NCBI RefSeq assembly: GCF_036226885.1
Contig: NZ_CP109027.1
Coordinates: 9,486,001-9,550,000, forward strand
Direction of reading: 5' to 3'
DNA length: 64,000 nt
DNA from: Streptomyces sp. NBC_00663
GTDB lineage: Bacteria > Actinomycetota > Actinomycetes > Streptomycetales > Streptomycetaceae
Below are positions 9,090 to 18,604 of the stretch, piece after piece (position 1 is the first letter of the stretch; every line of letters starts with the position of its first letter). A program made the position numbers and the translations under genes. The notes under the pieces were generated by a model. That model was not told the DNA's origin. It saw only the letters and a list, made by a program, of their open reading frames with translations, and ran no database searches.

Positions 9090-11255
9090 TCAGGCCGTGG
9101 CGTCCCGGAACTGCCCCAGCCAGCGGAATCTCCCGCCCGTCACCTGGAACAGATACATGGCCTCCATGGTGAAGCGCGTACTCAGGCCCGTGTAGCGCAG
9201 CTCCTTGGTGATCCCCCGGTAGTCCGTGTCCCGCAACCCGCCCGCGATCGCCCCCCGTTCCGCGCGGGACGCGCCCAGCGTTGCCATGACATCGGCGACG
9301 AACAGCGTCGCGTCGTAGGCCTCGGCCGAGTACCAGGGAGGCGTCGTGCGGAAGCGTTCGCGATAGGCGGTGACGAAGGGCTTCGCGGCCGTCACCCGGG
9401 TGGGGTCGAGGAAGGGCGCGGCCAGGATCCAGCCTTCGGCCGTGTCGCCCGCCGCGGTGAGGAAGCCCGGGTCCAGGACGCGATGGGTGGCCAGCCGGGC
9501 GCCCGAGTACCCGGCCGTTCGCAGCGCACGCGACAGCTTCGCGGCGCGCGCGTACCCTCCGCCGAACACCACCGCGTCCGCCCGGGCGGACGTCACCGAC
9601 TCGGCGAGGGAACGGAAGTCACGGTCGGAGGCGTCGGCGGCGAGTGTGCGCGGGATCGCGGTGTTCCCGGCCGGCAGGGCCTCGGCGACTCCGGAGCAGA
9701 GCTGCCAGCTGACCTCACCCTCGGCCGCGTCGTCGATGAGCACCGTTCTGTGGGCCTCGGCGGTGCGCGTGAGGTACGCCATGATCGGCGCCGACAGGAT
9801 GTCGTCGGTGGGCCGGGTGGCCGCGTACACCGTATAAGGGTTGGCGCTCACGACGACCCCCACCGACACGGTGACCATGGGGAGAAGCGCCTTCTGGTAG
9901 AGGTCGAGGACGGCCTTGGCGCAGGCGTCGGTGGTCGGGCCGATCACCGCCCGGACCCGCTTGTCCGCCGCCAGCCGCCGCGCGACTGTCTGAGCCCGGG
10001 TGGTGCTGCCCGCGTCGTCGTGCACCTGGAGCGCCACGTCGAAGCCGCGGCCCTTGGGCGAGTTGAGGTGGTCGATTGCCAGGCGTACGCCGTTCTCCTG
10101 GGCGCGGCCCAGGGTCCGGCCGCTGCCGCTGAGGTCGGCATGCAGTGCCACCGCCAACCGCGGCAGCGGGGCGGCGCCGCTGCCCGCCGAGGTGTTCGGG
10201 GACCGGTGTGCCGTCCACCAGGCCGCGCCTCCGCCCGCCGCGACGACCCCGGCGGTCGAGCCGAGCACCAGGAAGCGGCGCCGCGAGGCGACCTGGCCGA
10301 ACTGGCCGACCTGTGGCGCGGTGTCGACCGCCCTCGCCCCTGACACCTCGGTCGCCGTCACGGCGGGCAGCGCGAGGACGGCGGCCGAACGGCGGGCGAT
10401 CAGCGCGGTGAGCGGCTCCGGCAGCCAGCCGCCGCCCTCGTCGTCCCCGGCGCCCTCGTCCAAGGTTCGCCGTATGTCCGTCACCGTGGGGCGGGCGCCG
10501 GGCTCCTTCGCCAGACAGGCTCGCAGCAACGGGACCAACTGCTCGGGAACCCCGTCCAGTTCCGGTTCGTCGTGCACCGTGCGCACCAGCACCCCGGCCG
10601 CGGCGCCCATGCCGAAGGGCCGCTCGCCCGTCGCGGCGTACGCCAACAGGCAACCCAGTGAGAAGACATCGCTCGCGGGCCCGATCTCCCGGCCCCGGCC
10701 GAGCGCCTGTTCGGGCGAGAGGAAGCCGGGGGAGCCGACGACCATCCCGGTCGCGGTCAGCGCGGTGTCCTCCGGCGCCCGGGCGATACCGAAGTCGATC
10801 ATCCGGGGTCCGTCGACCGCCAGCAGCACATTGCCGGGTTTGACGTCCCGATGGATCAGCCCCGCTGCGTGGACGGCCTCCAGCGCCTCGGCGAGCCGCG
10901 CCCCCAGCACCCGGACCGAGCCGTACGGCAGTGGCCCGCACTCCTCGATCGCCTCCGACAGCGAGGGTCCCGGCACGAACGCCGTGGCCAGCCACGGTGA
11001 TACCGCGTCCGGGTCCGCGTCGAGCAGCGGCACCACCCACGGGCTGGCCACCCGGCTCGCCGTCTCCACCTCGCGGCGGAACCGCGCCCGGAAACCGGCG
11101 TCGTGCGAGTGCGCCGCGCGGATCACCTTCACCGCGGCGAGCGAACCACCCGGGGAACGGGCCAGGTACACCACGCCCATGCCGCCCGCGCCGAGCCGCC
11201 GCAGCAGCCGGTGGCCCGCGATCGATGCCGGGTCGGCGCCGCGCAACGGCTCCAT
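9090..11255 (-). CDS. Ser/Thr protein kinase fused to a periplasmic solute-binding domain
   Basis: A 721-residue membrane receptor kinase. Residues 1-270 are a Hanks-type kinase: glycine loop LGAGGMGVVY, AVKVI lysine, HRDVKPGN catalytic loop, DFGIAR metal loop. After a linker, SRRRFLVLG plus a hydrophobic run forms the membrane anchor. Residues about 345-721 are a type I periplasmic binding fold of the branched-chain amino acid receptor kind (VALHADLSGSG near its start, AVIGPTTDACAKAVLD further on). The start is ATG 11255 with GAGGGGG overlapping the stop region of the upstream gene, suggesting translational coupling. It is the downstream paralogue of the next entry. It probably senses an extracellular small molecule and phosphorylates cytosolic targets. 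Confidence 0.9.
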   Translation of the reverse strand: MEPLRGADPASIAGHRLLRRLGAGGMGVVYLARSPGGSLAAVKVIRAAHSHDAGFRARFRREVETASRVASPWVVPLLDADPDAVSPWLATAFVPGPSLSEAIEECGPLPYGSVRVLGARLAEALEAVHAAGLIHRDVKPGNVLLAVDGPRMIDFGIARAPEDTALTATGMVVGSPGFLSPEQALGRGREIGPASDVFSLGCLLAYAATGERPFGMGAAAGVLVRTVHDEPELDGVPEQLVPLLRACLAKEPGARPTVTDIRRTLDEGAGDDEGGGWLPEPLTALIARRSAAVLALPAVTATEVSGARAVDTAPQVGQFGQVASRRRFLVLGSTAGVVAAGGGAAWWTAHRSPNTSAGSGAAPLPRLAVALHADLSGSGRTLGRAQENGVRLAIDHLNSPKGRGFDVALQVHDDAGSTTRAQTVARRLAADKRVRAVIGPTTDACAKAVLDLYQKALLPMVTVSVGVVVSANPYTVYAATRPTDDILSAPIMAYLTRTAEAHRTVLIDDAAEGEVSWQLCSGVAEALPAGNTAIPRTLAADASDRDFRSLAESVTSARADAVVFGGGYARAAKLSRALRTAGYSGARLATHRVLDPGFLTAAGDTAEGWILAAPFLDPTRVTAAKPFVTAYRERFRTTPPWYSAEAYDATLFVADVMATLGASRAERGAIAGGLRDTDYRGITKELRYTGLSTRFTMEAMYLFQVTGGRFRWLGQFRDATA

Positions 11256-11265
11256 CAACGCCCCC

Positions 11266-13536
11266 TCAGGTGGACACCTGGAACGCGGCCACACCCTGGT
11301 ACGCGAATCGGCCGCCGTCCACCTTCCACAGGTAGACCCCGGTGCCGTCGATGGTCAGGACGCCGGTGTCTTTGTCGAACGCGAAGTTCTTGGTGATTCC
11401 CTTGTACGTGGCCGAGCGCAGCGCCGTCGTCAGGTTCGACCGGGTGATCTGCCCTGAGGTCAGCTTGCTCAGACTCCGCACGGTCATCTGTGCCACGTCG
11501 TACGCCTCGGCGGCGTACGGTTGCGGTTCGGCGTGGAAGTGTGTGCGGTACGCCGCTGCGAACGTCTTCGCCTCCGGGGCCACGGTGGCGTCCATCACCG
11601 GGGCCACGATCGCCCAGCCGTCGGCCGCGGCCCCCGCCTCCGACAGGAACCGTGCGTCCAGCAGCCCGTGGGCCCCGACCCTGGCCCCGGGGAAGCCGCG
11701 GCTGTTCAGCACCCGGGCCATCAGCGCCGCGCGGTCGTGGTAGCCGGCGAACGCCACCGAGTCGGCGCCGCCGGCGAGCAGAGCGTCGAGGGTGGGCCCG
11801 AAGTCGGTACGCAGTGCGCTGACCACCTTCGGCACGAACGGCTGCCCGGCGTCCCGTTGGATCTTGGCGAGAGTGCTGCTGAGCTCCGAGGCGTACGCAT
11901 AGGCGTCGGCCGCCCGGTCGTCGACGATGCCGATCGAGCGGGACTTCCCGGTGCCGCGCAGATAGGCGTTCATGTAGAACGGCTGGATCGTGTCCGTCAC
12001 CCGGGCGTGCAGGAGGGACCGGCTGCCCATCACCCCCAGTACGGTGGCGCCGGGCGACACCGCGATCATGGGCAGCGACGCGGCGTCGTACGTCTCCAGC
12101 GCGGCCAGGGCGCAGCCGTCCGTGGTGGGGCCGATCACCGCCAGTACGGAGGAGTCGGCGACGAGTTCCTTGGCGACGACGGGCGCCTTGGCCGGGTCAC
12201 CGGCGTCGTCCACGGTCCGCACGGCAAGCGTGAAGGGTTTGTTCTTGCGTGCGTTGAACTCGGCGACCGCGAGCTTGAGTCCTTGTTGCTGGGCTCGGCC
12301 GACCGCTTTCTGATCGCCGCTCAGGTCGGCGTGCAGAGCGATGGTGTGCACGGGGCCGGTGGCCGTGGTGGCCGCCTTCTTCTTCTCGTCGTCGCGGGAC
12401 AGCGCGGCCCAGGCGGCTGCGCCGCCCCCGGCCACGGCGACCGCCGCGCCCCCGGCCAGCAGCAGGAAGCGGCGGCGGTTGGGCGGCGGGGTCTCGACGG
12501 TGAGGTCGGGCGAGGCGTCGATCTCGGTGTCGTCGATGCCGGGGAGCGCGAGCCCGGCTGCGGACCGTTCGGCGATCAGCCGCACCAGCGGCTCGGGGAG
12601 CCAGGCCTCGTCCTGCGGGGCCGGTTCCGGGACCGAGTCCTCGGCCGCCTCCTGGGGACGCTCCTTGCGCAGCACCTCGCGGGGGTCGGCGGGTGTCTTG
12701 TCCGGTACGTCGGAGGCGGCGCCGGATGCCACATCGGTCGTCCAGGCGGCGGTGAGCGCCTCGGCCGTCGGCCGGTCCCGCGGGTCCTTCTCCAGACAGC
12801 TACCGATCACCTCAGTGAGTTCGGCAGGGGCCCCGTCCAGGTCCGGTGCGTCGTGCGCCGTCCGGTACAACAGGGCGTCGACCGAACCGGTGCCGAAGGG
12901 AGGGCGCCCGGTGGCGGCGTACGCGAGCAGACAGCCCAGCGAGAACACGTCCCCCGCGGGCCCCGACTCGCCCCCGCCCCGGGCCTGTTCCGGGGAGAGG
13001 AAGCCCGGCGTGCCGACCACGACACCGGTCGAGGTGAGCGCGGTGTCCTGAGCGTCACGGGCGACGCCGAAGTCGATCAGGCGTGGCCCGTCGAGGGCCA
13101 GCAGGACGTTGCCCGGCTTGACGTCCCGGTGCACCAGACCGGCCGAGTGCAGGTGCCGCAGAGCGTCGGCGAGCCGTGCCCCCAGCACCCGCAGGCTCCG
13201 TACGGGCAGCGGGCCGTGCTCGGCCACGGCCTCACCGAGCGAGGGGCCCGGCACGAACGTGGTGGCCAGCCAGGGCTCCGCGGCTTCGGGGTCCGCGTCC
13301 ACCAGGGACGCCACCCACGGGCTGGTCATCCGGCGTGCCGTGTCCGCCTCGCGGCGGAACCGCTCCCGGAAACCGGCGTCCTCGGCGAACTCCGCCTGGA
13401 TCACCTTCAACGCGACCAGGGTGCCGCCCGTCGAACGGGCCAGGTACACGACACCCATACCGCCCGCGCCGAGACGCCCGAGCAGGCGGTAGTCCGCCAG
13501 TTTGGCGGGATCCGAGGTACGCAGCGGTTCCATCAT
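11266..13536 (-). CDS. Ser/Thr protein kinase fused to a periplasmic solute-binding domain (paralogue)
   Basis: A 756-residue protein with the same architecture as its downstream neighbour. The kinase has LGAGGMGVVY, Lys44 in the VALKVI strand, HRDVKPGN and DFGVARD. A longer acidic/proline linker follows, then the NRRRFLLLAGG membrane anchor and a C-terminal type I periplasmic binding domain (IALHADLSGDQ, AVIGPTTDGCALAALE). Its start codon overlaps the stop of the upstream lipoprotein gene as ATGA (13533-13536). Lipoprotein and both kinases therefore form one coupled operon. The pair arose by tandem duplication, and the binding domains have diverged enough to see different ligands. Confidence 0.9.
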   Translation of the reverse strand: MMEPLRTSDPAKLADYRLLGRLGAGGMGVVYLARSTGGTLVALKVIQAEFAEDAGFRERFRREADTARRMTSPWVASLVDADPEAAEPWLATTFVPGPSLGEAVAEHGPLPVRSLRVLGARLADALRHLHSAGLVHRDVKPGNVLLALDGPRLIDFGVARDAQDTALTSTGVVVGTPGFLSPEQARGGGESGPAGDVFSLGCLLAYAATGRPPFGTGSVDALLYRTAHDAPDLDGAPAELTEVIGSCLEKDPRDRPTAEALTAAWTTDVASGAASDVPDKTPADPREVLRKERPQEAAEDSVPEPAPQDEAWLPEPLVRLIAERSAAGLALPGIDDTEIDASPDLTVETPPPNRRRFLLLAGGAAVAVAGGGAAAWAALSRDDEKKKAATTATGPVHTIALHADLSGDQKAVGRAQQQGLKLAVAEFNARKNKPFTLAVRTVDDAGDPAKAPVVAKELVADSSVLAVIGPTTDGCALAALETYDAASLPMIAVSPGATVLGVMGSRSLLHARVTDTIQPFYMNAYLRGTGKSRSIGIVDDRAADAYAYASELSSTLAKIQRDAGQPFVPKVVSALRTDFGPTLDALLAGGADSVAFAGYHDRAALMARVLNSRGFPGARVGAHGLLDARFLSEAGAAADGWAIVAPVMDATVAPEAKTFAAAYRTHFHAEPQPYAAEAYDVAQMTVRSLSKLTSGQITRSNLTTALRSATYKGITKNFAFDKDTGVLTIDGTGVYLWKVDGGRFAYQGVAAFQVST

Positions 13537-14360
13537 GTGCCCTTCAACCGCTGCTGGATCCGCTCCAGCATCTTTGCCAGGGAGTTGCTGCCCAGGGTGG
13601 TCAGTTCGTCTTCTGTGTAACCGGTGCCGGCGGTCACGGAGACGGCCACGACGACCGTGCCGAGCCGGGCGACCATCCAGCGGTACGGCTGCGCGGTGCC
13701 GCTGTTCTCGGTGAACTGACCGATCTCCAGTACGGAGTTGTCGGCGTAGTCGTTGCCGCGCGCGCCGAACGGGGTGCCCTGTGAGTTCATGCCGGTGATC
13801 AGCTCGTTGGAGCGCGGCTGCTGCTGTGGGCAGCGCAGCACCTCCTCCAGGGTGGTGCTGAGTTGTTCGTCGGCGCCGAGGGCGGAGGTGTGCACGGTGG
13901 TGACGGCGGTCACGGTCACGGTGCCTTTGCCGCCGCCTGCGGGGAGCGTGCTGTAGCGGGACGAGTTGGCCAGCACCCCCTTCGGCAGTTTCTCGCGTCC
14001 CCAGCGGCAGTTCGCGCCGAGGACGGCCCAGGTGCCAGGGGTGCCGGCGGCAGGCTTGCGGGCGACGTAGCCCCGCCCCCAGTCGGCCGGGGCGAGCACG
14101 ACGGCGTCGGCGAGGGCGCGTCCGGCACGTGTGGTGCGGGGGACGAGCGAGGCGTCGGGGGTGAAGACGGAGGCGGCCGCGGTGGAACTCGCGGAAGGGG
14201 CCGCGGTTGCTCCCGCCCCGGTCGGCGCACCGGCCGAGGACGACGAGGATCCCGTGGCAGGCGTGCTGTCCGCGCCTTGAGCCGTGCATCCGGTCAGCAG
14301 AATCCCTGCGGCCAGGGCCGACGCCCAATTCCCCCTTTTACGCAGGGTGTTGCCTGTCAC
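13533..14360 (-). CDS. Secreted lipoprotein, partner of the receptor kinases
   Basis: A 275-residue lipoprotein. It has a basic N-terminus, a hydrophobic stretch and a lipobox LLTGC with the modified Cys25. A Ser/Ala/Thr-rich linker (about residues 27-65) leads into a compact extracellular domain with cysteine-bearing segments (GANCRWGREK, LRCPQQQPRS). The domain resembles PknH-type sensor domains in overall look, but I cannot assign it with certainty. It is the first gene of an operon with two receptor kinases, translationally coupled by an ATGA overlap. A role as an extracellular ligand-binding or accessory protein for them is likely. Confidence 0.8.
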   Translation of the reverse strand: MTGNTLRKRGNWASALAAGILLTGCTAQGADSTPATGSSSSSAGAPTGAGATAAPSASSTAAASVFTPDASLVPRTTRAGRALADAVVLAPADWGRGYVARKPAAGTPGTWAVLGANCRWGREKLPKGVLANSSRYSTLPAGGGKGTVTVTAVTTVHTSALGADEQLSTTLEEVLRCPQQQPRSNELITGMNSQGTPFGARGNDYADNSVLEIGQFTENSGTAQPYRWMVARLGTVVVAVSVTAGTGYTEDELTTLGSNSLAKMLERIQQRLKGT

Positions 14361-14435
14361 GCAGTCCCCTCAGGCCCGTCCGCGTTGTTCGATCCTCCGA
14401 ACCTAGACGGCCGCAAGGCGGGGGGCATCAGTACA

Positions 14436-14457
14436 AATACGTAGCCGGTTACGTATT
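14436..14457. promoter_or_regulatory. Paired TACGTA inverted repeat upstream of lipoprotein-kinase operon and luxR
   Basis: Perfect 8-bp arms AATACGTA and TACGTATT flank a 6-bp spacer (GCCGGT) in the 200-bp divergent spacer between the lipoprotein-kinase operon and the LuxR gene. The half TACGTATTCC recurs exactly at 19696-19705, again paired with a second TACGTA. It looks like an operator shared by two transcription units. Confidence 0.6.
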
Positions 14458-14560
14458 CCGCGATGTGACATCCGTCCGTTCCGGGGCGGAGATGCGGCGG
14501 TTATGTCGATCAACAGGTGAGAATGATGTGTGAGGGGAATGTCAAGACAAGGGGGTAACT

Positions 14561-17500
14561 GTGGCGGTGGACGGGGTGGTTGGGGAGGCCGGGCACGGGG
14601 CGCCGTTGCTGAGCCGGTCTGTTGAACTGGCCCGGTTCGACGAACTGCTCGACCGTGCCGCCCGCGACGCCCGTGCCGCTCGCGGCACCGCGAAGGGCGA
14701 GGAAAGCCGTGACACGGGCCGCTCCCAGCTCGTCGACATCACCGGCGCGGCAGGCATCGGCAAGAGCAGGCTGCTCGGCGAGGTCTGCGCGCGGGCGCGC
14801 CGACGCGGCCTGACCGTACTGCGCGGCAGAGCCACCGAGTACGAACGGGAGGTGCCGTTCCAGGTCTTCACCGACGCGCTCGCCGACCTCGACCCGCACA
14901 CCCTGGACGGCTTCCACGAGGCCGACGCGGTATCACCCCTGTTGCAGCGGAGCGCCGCTCGACAGAGTGACGCGGCCGACCGTTTCGGACTGCACCGCTC
15001 CACAGCGGCCCTGCTCGCCCGGCTCGCCGCCCCGTCCGGGTTGCTGCTGGCCCTCGACGACCTGCACTGGGCGGACTCCGCGTCACTGGAACTGCTGGAC
15101 CATCTCGTACGCCATGCCGTGCACGCCCCTGTCGTCCTGGCCGTGACGCGCCGGGACCGCCAGAGCCCCGAGTCGCTCGCCGCCAGGCTCACCCGGGGAG
15201 TCGACGACGGCACGGTCGTCAGACTCGGACTGGGACCGCTGAGCGCACGCGACTGCGCCGAACTGGCCGGCCCCGGCATGTCACCCGCCGACACCGCCGC
15301 ACTGTATGCCGCGAGCGAGGGCAACCCGCTGTACTTCCTGACCCTTCTTCAGGCCCACCGCGGGGGTGCCACAGCCGAGTCCTCGTCGCCACCTGGGCTC
15401 GGCGCCCTGCTGCTGGAGGAACTCACCGCGCTCACCCCCTCCCAGCGCGGCATCGTCGAGGCCGTCGCGGTGCTGGGCGAGCACGCCACCCCGGCGATGC
15501 TGGGCCGGGTGACAGGCCGCTCCGGCACCGCGTTCACCGACGACGTCGTCACCCTCACCCACCGCGATCTGCTGCGCTCCGACCCGCAGGGCCTGCTGAC
15601 CCTGCGGCATCCGGTTGTCCGCACGCTCGTGCACGAGCGCACACCCTTCTCGAGACGCGTCGACATCCACCGGCTCGCCGCCGAGGAGCTGGCCCTCGCC
15701 GGTGCCTCCGCCGCGGAGCGGGCCCACCATGTGGAGCGGTCGCTGACCGCCTGGGACCCGGCGGCAGTTGCCGTACTCGACGAGGCCGCCGCACGGACCG
15801 CCCGCACGGCCCCGGCGAGTTGCGCCCACTGGCTCGACGTGGCGCTCCGTCATCTTCCGCAGACCGCCGAACACGCCCCCCGGCGCCGGGAGTTGACGCT
15901 GCGGCGGGCCCGTGCCCTGGCCGCGTGCGGAGGGCTGCGCGAGAGCCGTGACCTGCTCCAGGAGCTCATAGCCAGCCCGCCCCGGTCACCCGGTGGCCGC
16001 GCCACCGGCCAGGACCCGGACCAGGACCACGACCAGGACCACGACCAGGACCAGGACCAGGACCTCAGGGTGCGCGCTGTCGTTCTGTGCGCGCTGGTGG
16101 AGCGTCACCTGGGGCGCTGCACCGAGGCCGTCGCGCTGTTGCGCCGCGAGCTGGCCCGCGGCCCCGCACCGGCCGATGTCGTCCGGCTCGGCCTGGAACT
16201 CGGCTCGGCCGCGCCCCAGGGCAGCGGCACCTCTTACCCCCAGGTCCGGGCCGAGGTCGAGGCGGCCCTCGCGGCGGCCCGGTCGATGGGGAACGAGGCC
16301 GGTGAGGCGGGCCTCCTCGCGGTCGCCGCCCTGGGGGAGGCGTACGAGGGCAACATGACCGCGGCGCACGAACGGGCCGGGCAGGCCGCCGCCCTGGTCG
16401 ACTCGCTGCCCGACAACGACCTCACCGCCCTGTGCGAACCTCTCGCCAGGCTCGGCTGGGCAGAGGCCTTCCTGGAGCACTACCCGGACGCGGAGCGGCA
16501 CGCCGAGCGAGGCCTCGACATCGCCCGCCGCAGCGGCCAGCTCTACGTCATGCCGCATCTGCTGCTCTGTCTGTCCCATGTCCGGGTGCAGACCTGCCGC
16601 GTCTCCTCGGCGGTCGAACTCGCCGACCTGGCGGAGGACATCGCCCGCGGCATCGGCAGCGACCAGCTGCTCACGTTCGCGCTGGCGAGCAAGGCCTCTG
16701 CGCTCGTCGCCGCTTGCCCGCCCGGCGATCCGCGTCCGCTCGCCGTCGCCGGGGAGGCGGTGGCCGCGGCCGGTACCGGGGTGAACTGGTGGGCCTCCAC
16801 CGCGTGGTGCATCTTCGGCTGGGCGTCACTCATGGCCGGTGACCCGGTCCGTGCCAGGGACGCGCTGCTCCAGGCGGGCGGCCCCGAACTGCACCGGATC
16901 CAGCCCTCGATGCGGCCGCTGTACGTGGAGATCCTGGTCACGTCCGCACTGGTCATGGGCCGGTCCGAGGAGGCCCGTGAGTGGGCCGAGCAGGCCCGTA
17001 AGGAGGCGGAACAACTGGGGCTGCCGATGCAGCGGGCCTCCGCGCTGCGCAGCAGCGCCCATCTGCCGCTGGCGCAGGGGGACACGGCAGCGGCGGCGGA
17101 CCTGTTCGCCCAGGCCGCGGTGGAGAGCGCCCGCTGCGGGGCGGTCTTCTGGGAGGCCTTCTCTCTGCTGCTCGGCGCCCCGCTGGAAGCGGCGGCGGGC
17201 CGCGGCCGTGACGGCACGCTCGCCTGGCTGAGGGGACGGCGGCTCGCCGAGGCGGGCGGCAGCGGCATGCTGGTGGGCCTCGCCGACGCCACCCGTCCGC
17301 CCGACAGCGGCTCCGAGGCCGCGTACAGCTCCCCGGACCGTGCCGAACTCGCCGAACGGCTGGCCACCCTGACCGCCAGGGAACTGGAGATAGCCGAGCT
17401 GGTGGCACAGGGCCTGACCAGCCAGGCCATCGCGGACCGGCTCTACGTCAGCCGGCGGACCGTCGACACGCATGTCTCCCGGGCCTTCCGCAAGACCGGG

Positions 17501-17587
17501 GTCTCCTCCCGGACCGCCCTGGCCACGCTGATGGCCCGCCGTCGCACCGGGAACCGCTTCATGGACGCCCGGCCGGAGCAGGGCTGA
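14561..17587 (+). CDS. Large LuxR-family (LAL-type) ATP-binding regulator
   Basis: A 1008-residue LAL regulator. The N-terminal AAA/STAND-type ATPase has Walker A GAAGIGKSRL (near residues 67-76) and Walker B LLLALDDLHWAD (near 165-176). The middle is a long alpha-helical, TPR-like region, and the C-terminus has a LuxR helix-turn-helix (LTARELEIAELVAQGLTSQA, then YVSRRTVDTHVSRAF). These proteins use ATP to gate DNA binding and usually activate transport or secondary-metabolism genes. Oddity: a run of Asp-Gln/His-Asp dipeptides near residues 484-501, encoded by a near-perfect 6/12-bp repeat at 16015-16063. The start is a GTG. It is divergent from the lipoprotein-kinase operon, with a paired TACGTA element between them. 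Confidence 0.92.
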   Translation: MAVDGVVGEAGHGAPLLSRSVELARFDELLDRAARDARAARGTAKGEESRDTGRSQLVDITGAAGIGKSRLLGEVCARARRRGLTVLRGRATEYEREVPFQVFTDALADLDPHTLDGFHEADAVSPLLQRSAARQSDAADRFGLHRSTAALLARLAAPSGLLLALDDLHWADSASLELLDHLVRHAVHAPVVLAVTRRDRQSPESLAARLTRGVDDGTVVRLGLGPLSARDCAELAGPGMSPADTAALYAASEGNPLYFLTLLQAHRGGATAESSSPPGLGALLLEELTALTPSQRGIVEAVAVLGEHATPAMLGRVTGRSGTAFTDDVVTLTHRDLLRSDPQGLLTLRHPVVRTLVHERTPFSRRVDIHRLAAEELALAGASAAERAHHVERSLTAWDPAAVAVLDEAAARTARTAPASCAHWLDVALRHLPQTAEHAPRRRELTLRRARALAACGGLRESRDLLQELIASPPRSPGGRATGQDPDQDHDQDHDQDQDQDLRVRAVVLCALVERHLGRCTEAVALLRRELARGPAPADVVRLGLELGSAAPQGSGTSYPQVRAEVEAALAAARSMGNEAGEAGLLAVAALGEAYEGNMTAAHERAGQAAALVDSLPDNDLTALCEPLARLGWAEAFLEHYPDAERHAERGLDIARRSGQLYVMPHLLLCLSHVRVQTCRVSSAVELADLAEDIARGIGSDQLLTFALASKASALVAACPPGDPRPLAVAGEAVAAAGTGVNWWASTAWCIFGWASLMAGDPVRARDALLQAGGPELHRIQPSMRPLYVEILVTSALVMGRSEEAREWAEQARKEAEQLGLPMQRASALRSSAHLPLAQGDTAAAADLFAQAAVESARCGAVFWEAFSLLLGAPLEAAAGRGRDGTLAWLRGRRLAEAGGSGMLVGLADATRPPDSGSEAAYSSPDRAELAERLATLTARELEIAELVAQGLTSQAIADRLYVSRRTVDTHVSRAFRKTGVSSRTALATLMARRRTGNRFMDARPEQG

Positions 17588-17589
17588 CC

Positions 17590-17624
17590 CCGGCCCGGGC
17601 TCAGCGGGGCTGACCCCGGGCCGG
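17590..17624. terminator. Bidirectional hairpin terminator
   Basis: A perfect 10-bp stem (CCGGCCCGGG at 17590-17599 with CCCGGGCCGG at 17615-17624) lies between the convergent luxR and secreted-protein genes. There is no T-run, as is usual for Streptomyces terminators. Confidence 0.7.
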
Positions 17625-17639
17625 GCCGGTGCTGCCCGC

Positions 17640-18497
17640 CTACTTGACGTCGATGAAGTCGCCGGTGGCCGTCGCGGAGCCGGTGGTGGAGGTGCCCGCG
17701 AAGGCGAACCTGTAGTAGCCGTCGGAGGTGGCCTTGGCGGTGGTGCTCAGGTTCCCCGTCGAGTTCGTCTTGACGGTCTTCAGGGTGGTGTAGGTGCTGC
17801 TGCCCTTCTTGCGGAATTGCAGCTTCACCGGCTGGGTCGAGTAGCCCGCGTACTTGCCCGTCGTCCAGTTGGCGCGGCTCAGCTTGCCGGTGACCGTGAT
17901 GGTCTTGCCCTTCTTCACCGGCTCCGGGGAGGCGTTGGCGGTGAGTTTCGCAGCCCGCTTGATGCGGGTCCTGGTGACGTCGTCGTCGTAACTGGCGTTG
18001 GCGTACAGGTCGTAGGCGCCGAGGAAGACCTTCCAGGTGCCGGCGGTGCCGTTGCCGTCCTTGAAGGCGACCGCGGGGTCGATGGTGAAGACCGTCTTGC
18101 AGCTGTAGCTCCAGCCGCCCTCGGCCGGTGACTCCGTGCACACGGGGTCGTCGTCCGACTGGAACGATCCGGTGATGGTGTCCGTGCTCGAACTGTCGGT
18201 GCCCTGCCACAGGAAGGCCTGCGTGAGGGCGACGCCTTCCGCGTCGAAGGCGGAGAACGTGACGGGAACGGCCTTCTTGCCCGTCACTCCGAGGACGATG
18301 TCCTTGCCGCCGTTGACGACGCCGTCCGAGAAGGTGGTGCCGCCCAGCGCGTCCTGCGGCTCGACGCCGCCGGAGGCGAAGGCGCCGAGAGACGTCGCCG
18401 CCCCCGGGTGCTGTGCCGCCTGTGCGGCGCCCGGGAGGGCGAGTGCCGAGACTACGGCGGCGCTGGTGAGGACGGTGGCCGTGGTGCGCATGCGCAT
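17640..18497 (-). CDS. Secreted beta-sandwich protein of unknown function
   Basis: A 285-residue exported protein. The start at 18497 (MRMRTTATVLTSAAVVSAL) follows GGGGA; an ATG four codons earlier has no ribosome site. The Sec signal peptide ends near the AQAAQ site at about residue 27. The mature part is strand-rich: first an Ig-like region containing two cysteines (DDDPVCTESP and WSYSCKTVF), then a C-terminal segment (KGKTITVTGKLSRANW) resembling bacterial Ig-like or stalk domains of surface proteins. No catalytic motif is visible. It lies downstream of a lipoprotein gene on the same strand; function unknown. Confidence 0.75.
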   Translation of the reverse strand: MRMRTTATVLTSAAVVSALALPGAAQAAQHPGAATSLGAFASGGVEPQDALGGTTFSDGVVNGGKDIVLGVTGKKAVPVTFSAFDAEGVALTQAFLWQGTDSSSTDTITGSFQSDDDPVCTESPAEGGWSYSCKTVFTIDPAVAFKDGNGTAGTWKVFLGAYDLYANASYDDDVTRTRIKRAAKLTANASPEPVKKGKTITVTGKLSRANWTTGKYAGYSTQPVKLQFRKKGSSTYTTLKTVKTNSTGNLSTTAKATSDGYYRFAFAGTSTTGSATATGDFIDVK

Positions 18498-18604
18498 GCA
18501 GTTCCCCATGGTGAGGTCGGTGTTCTGTCGGACTGCCTTTGTGGCAGGGCCGGTTGATGTGCTGAAGAGAGGCTGGTGCAGGTTCGGATTCCCGCGGCGG
18601 GAGG

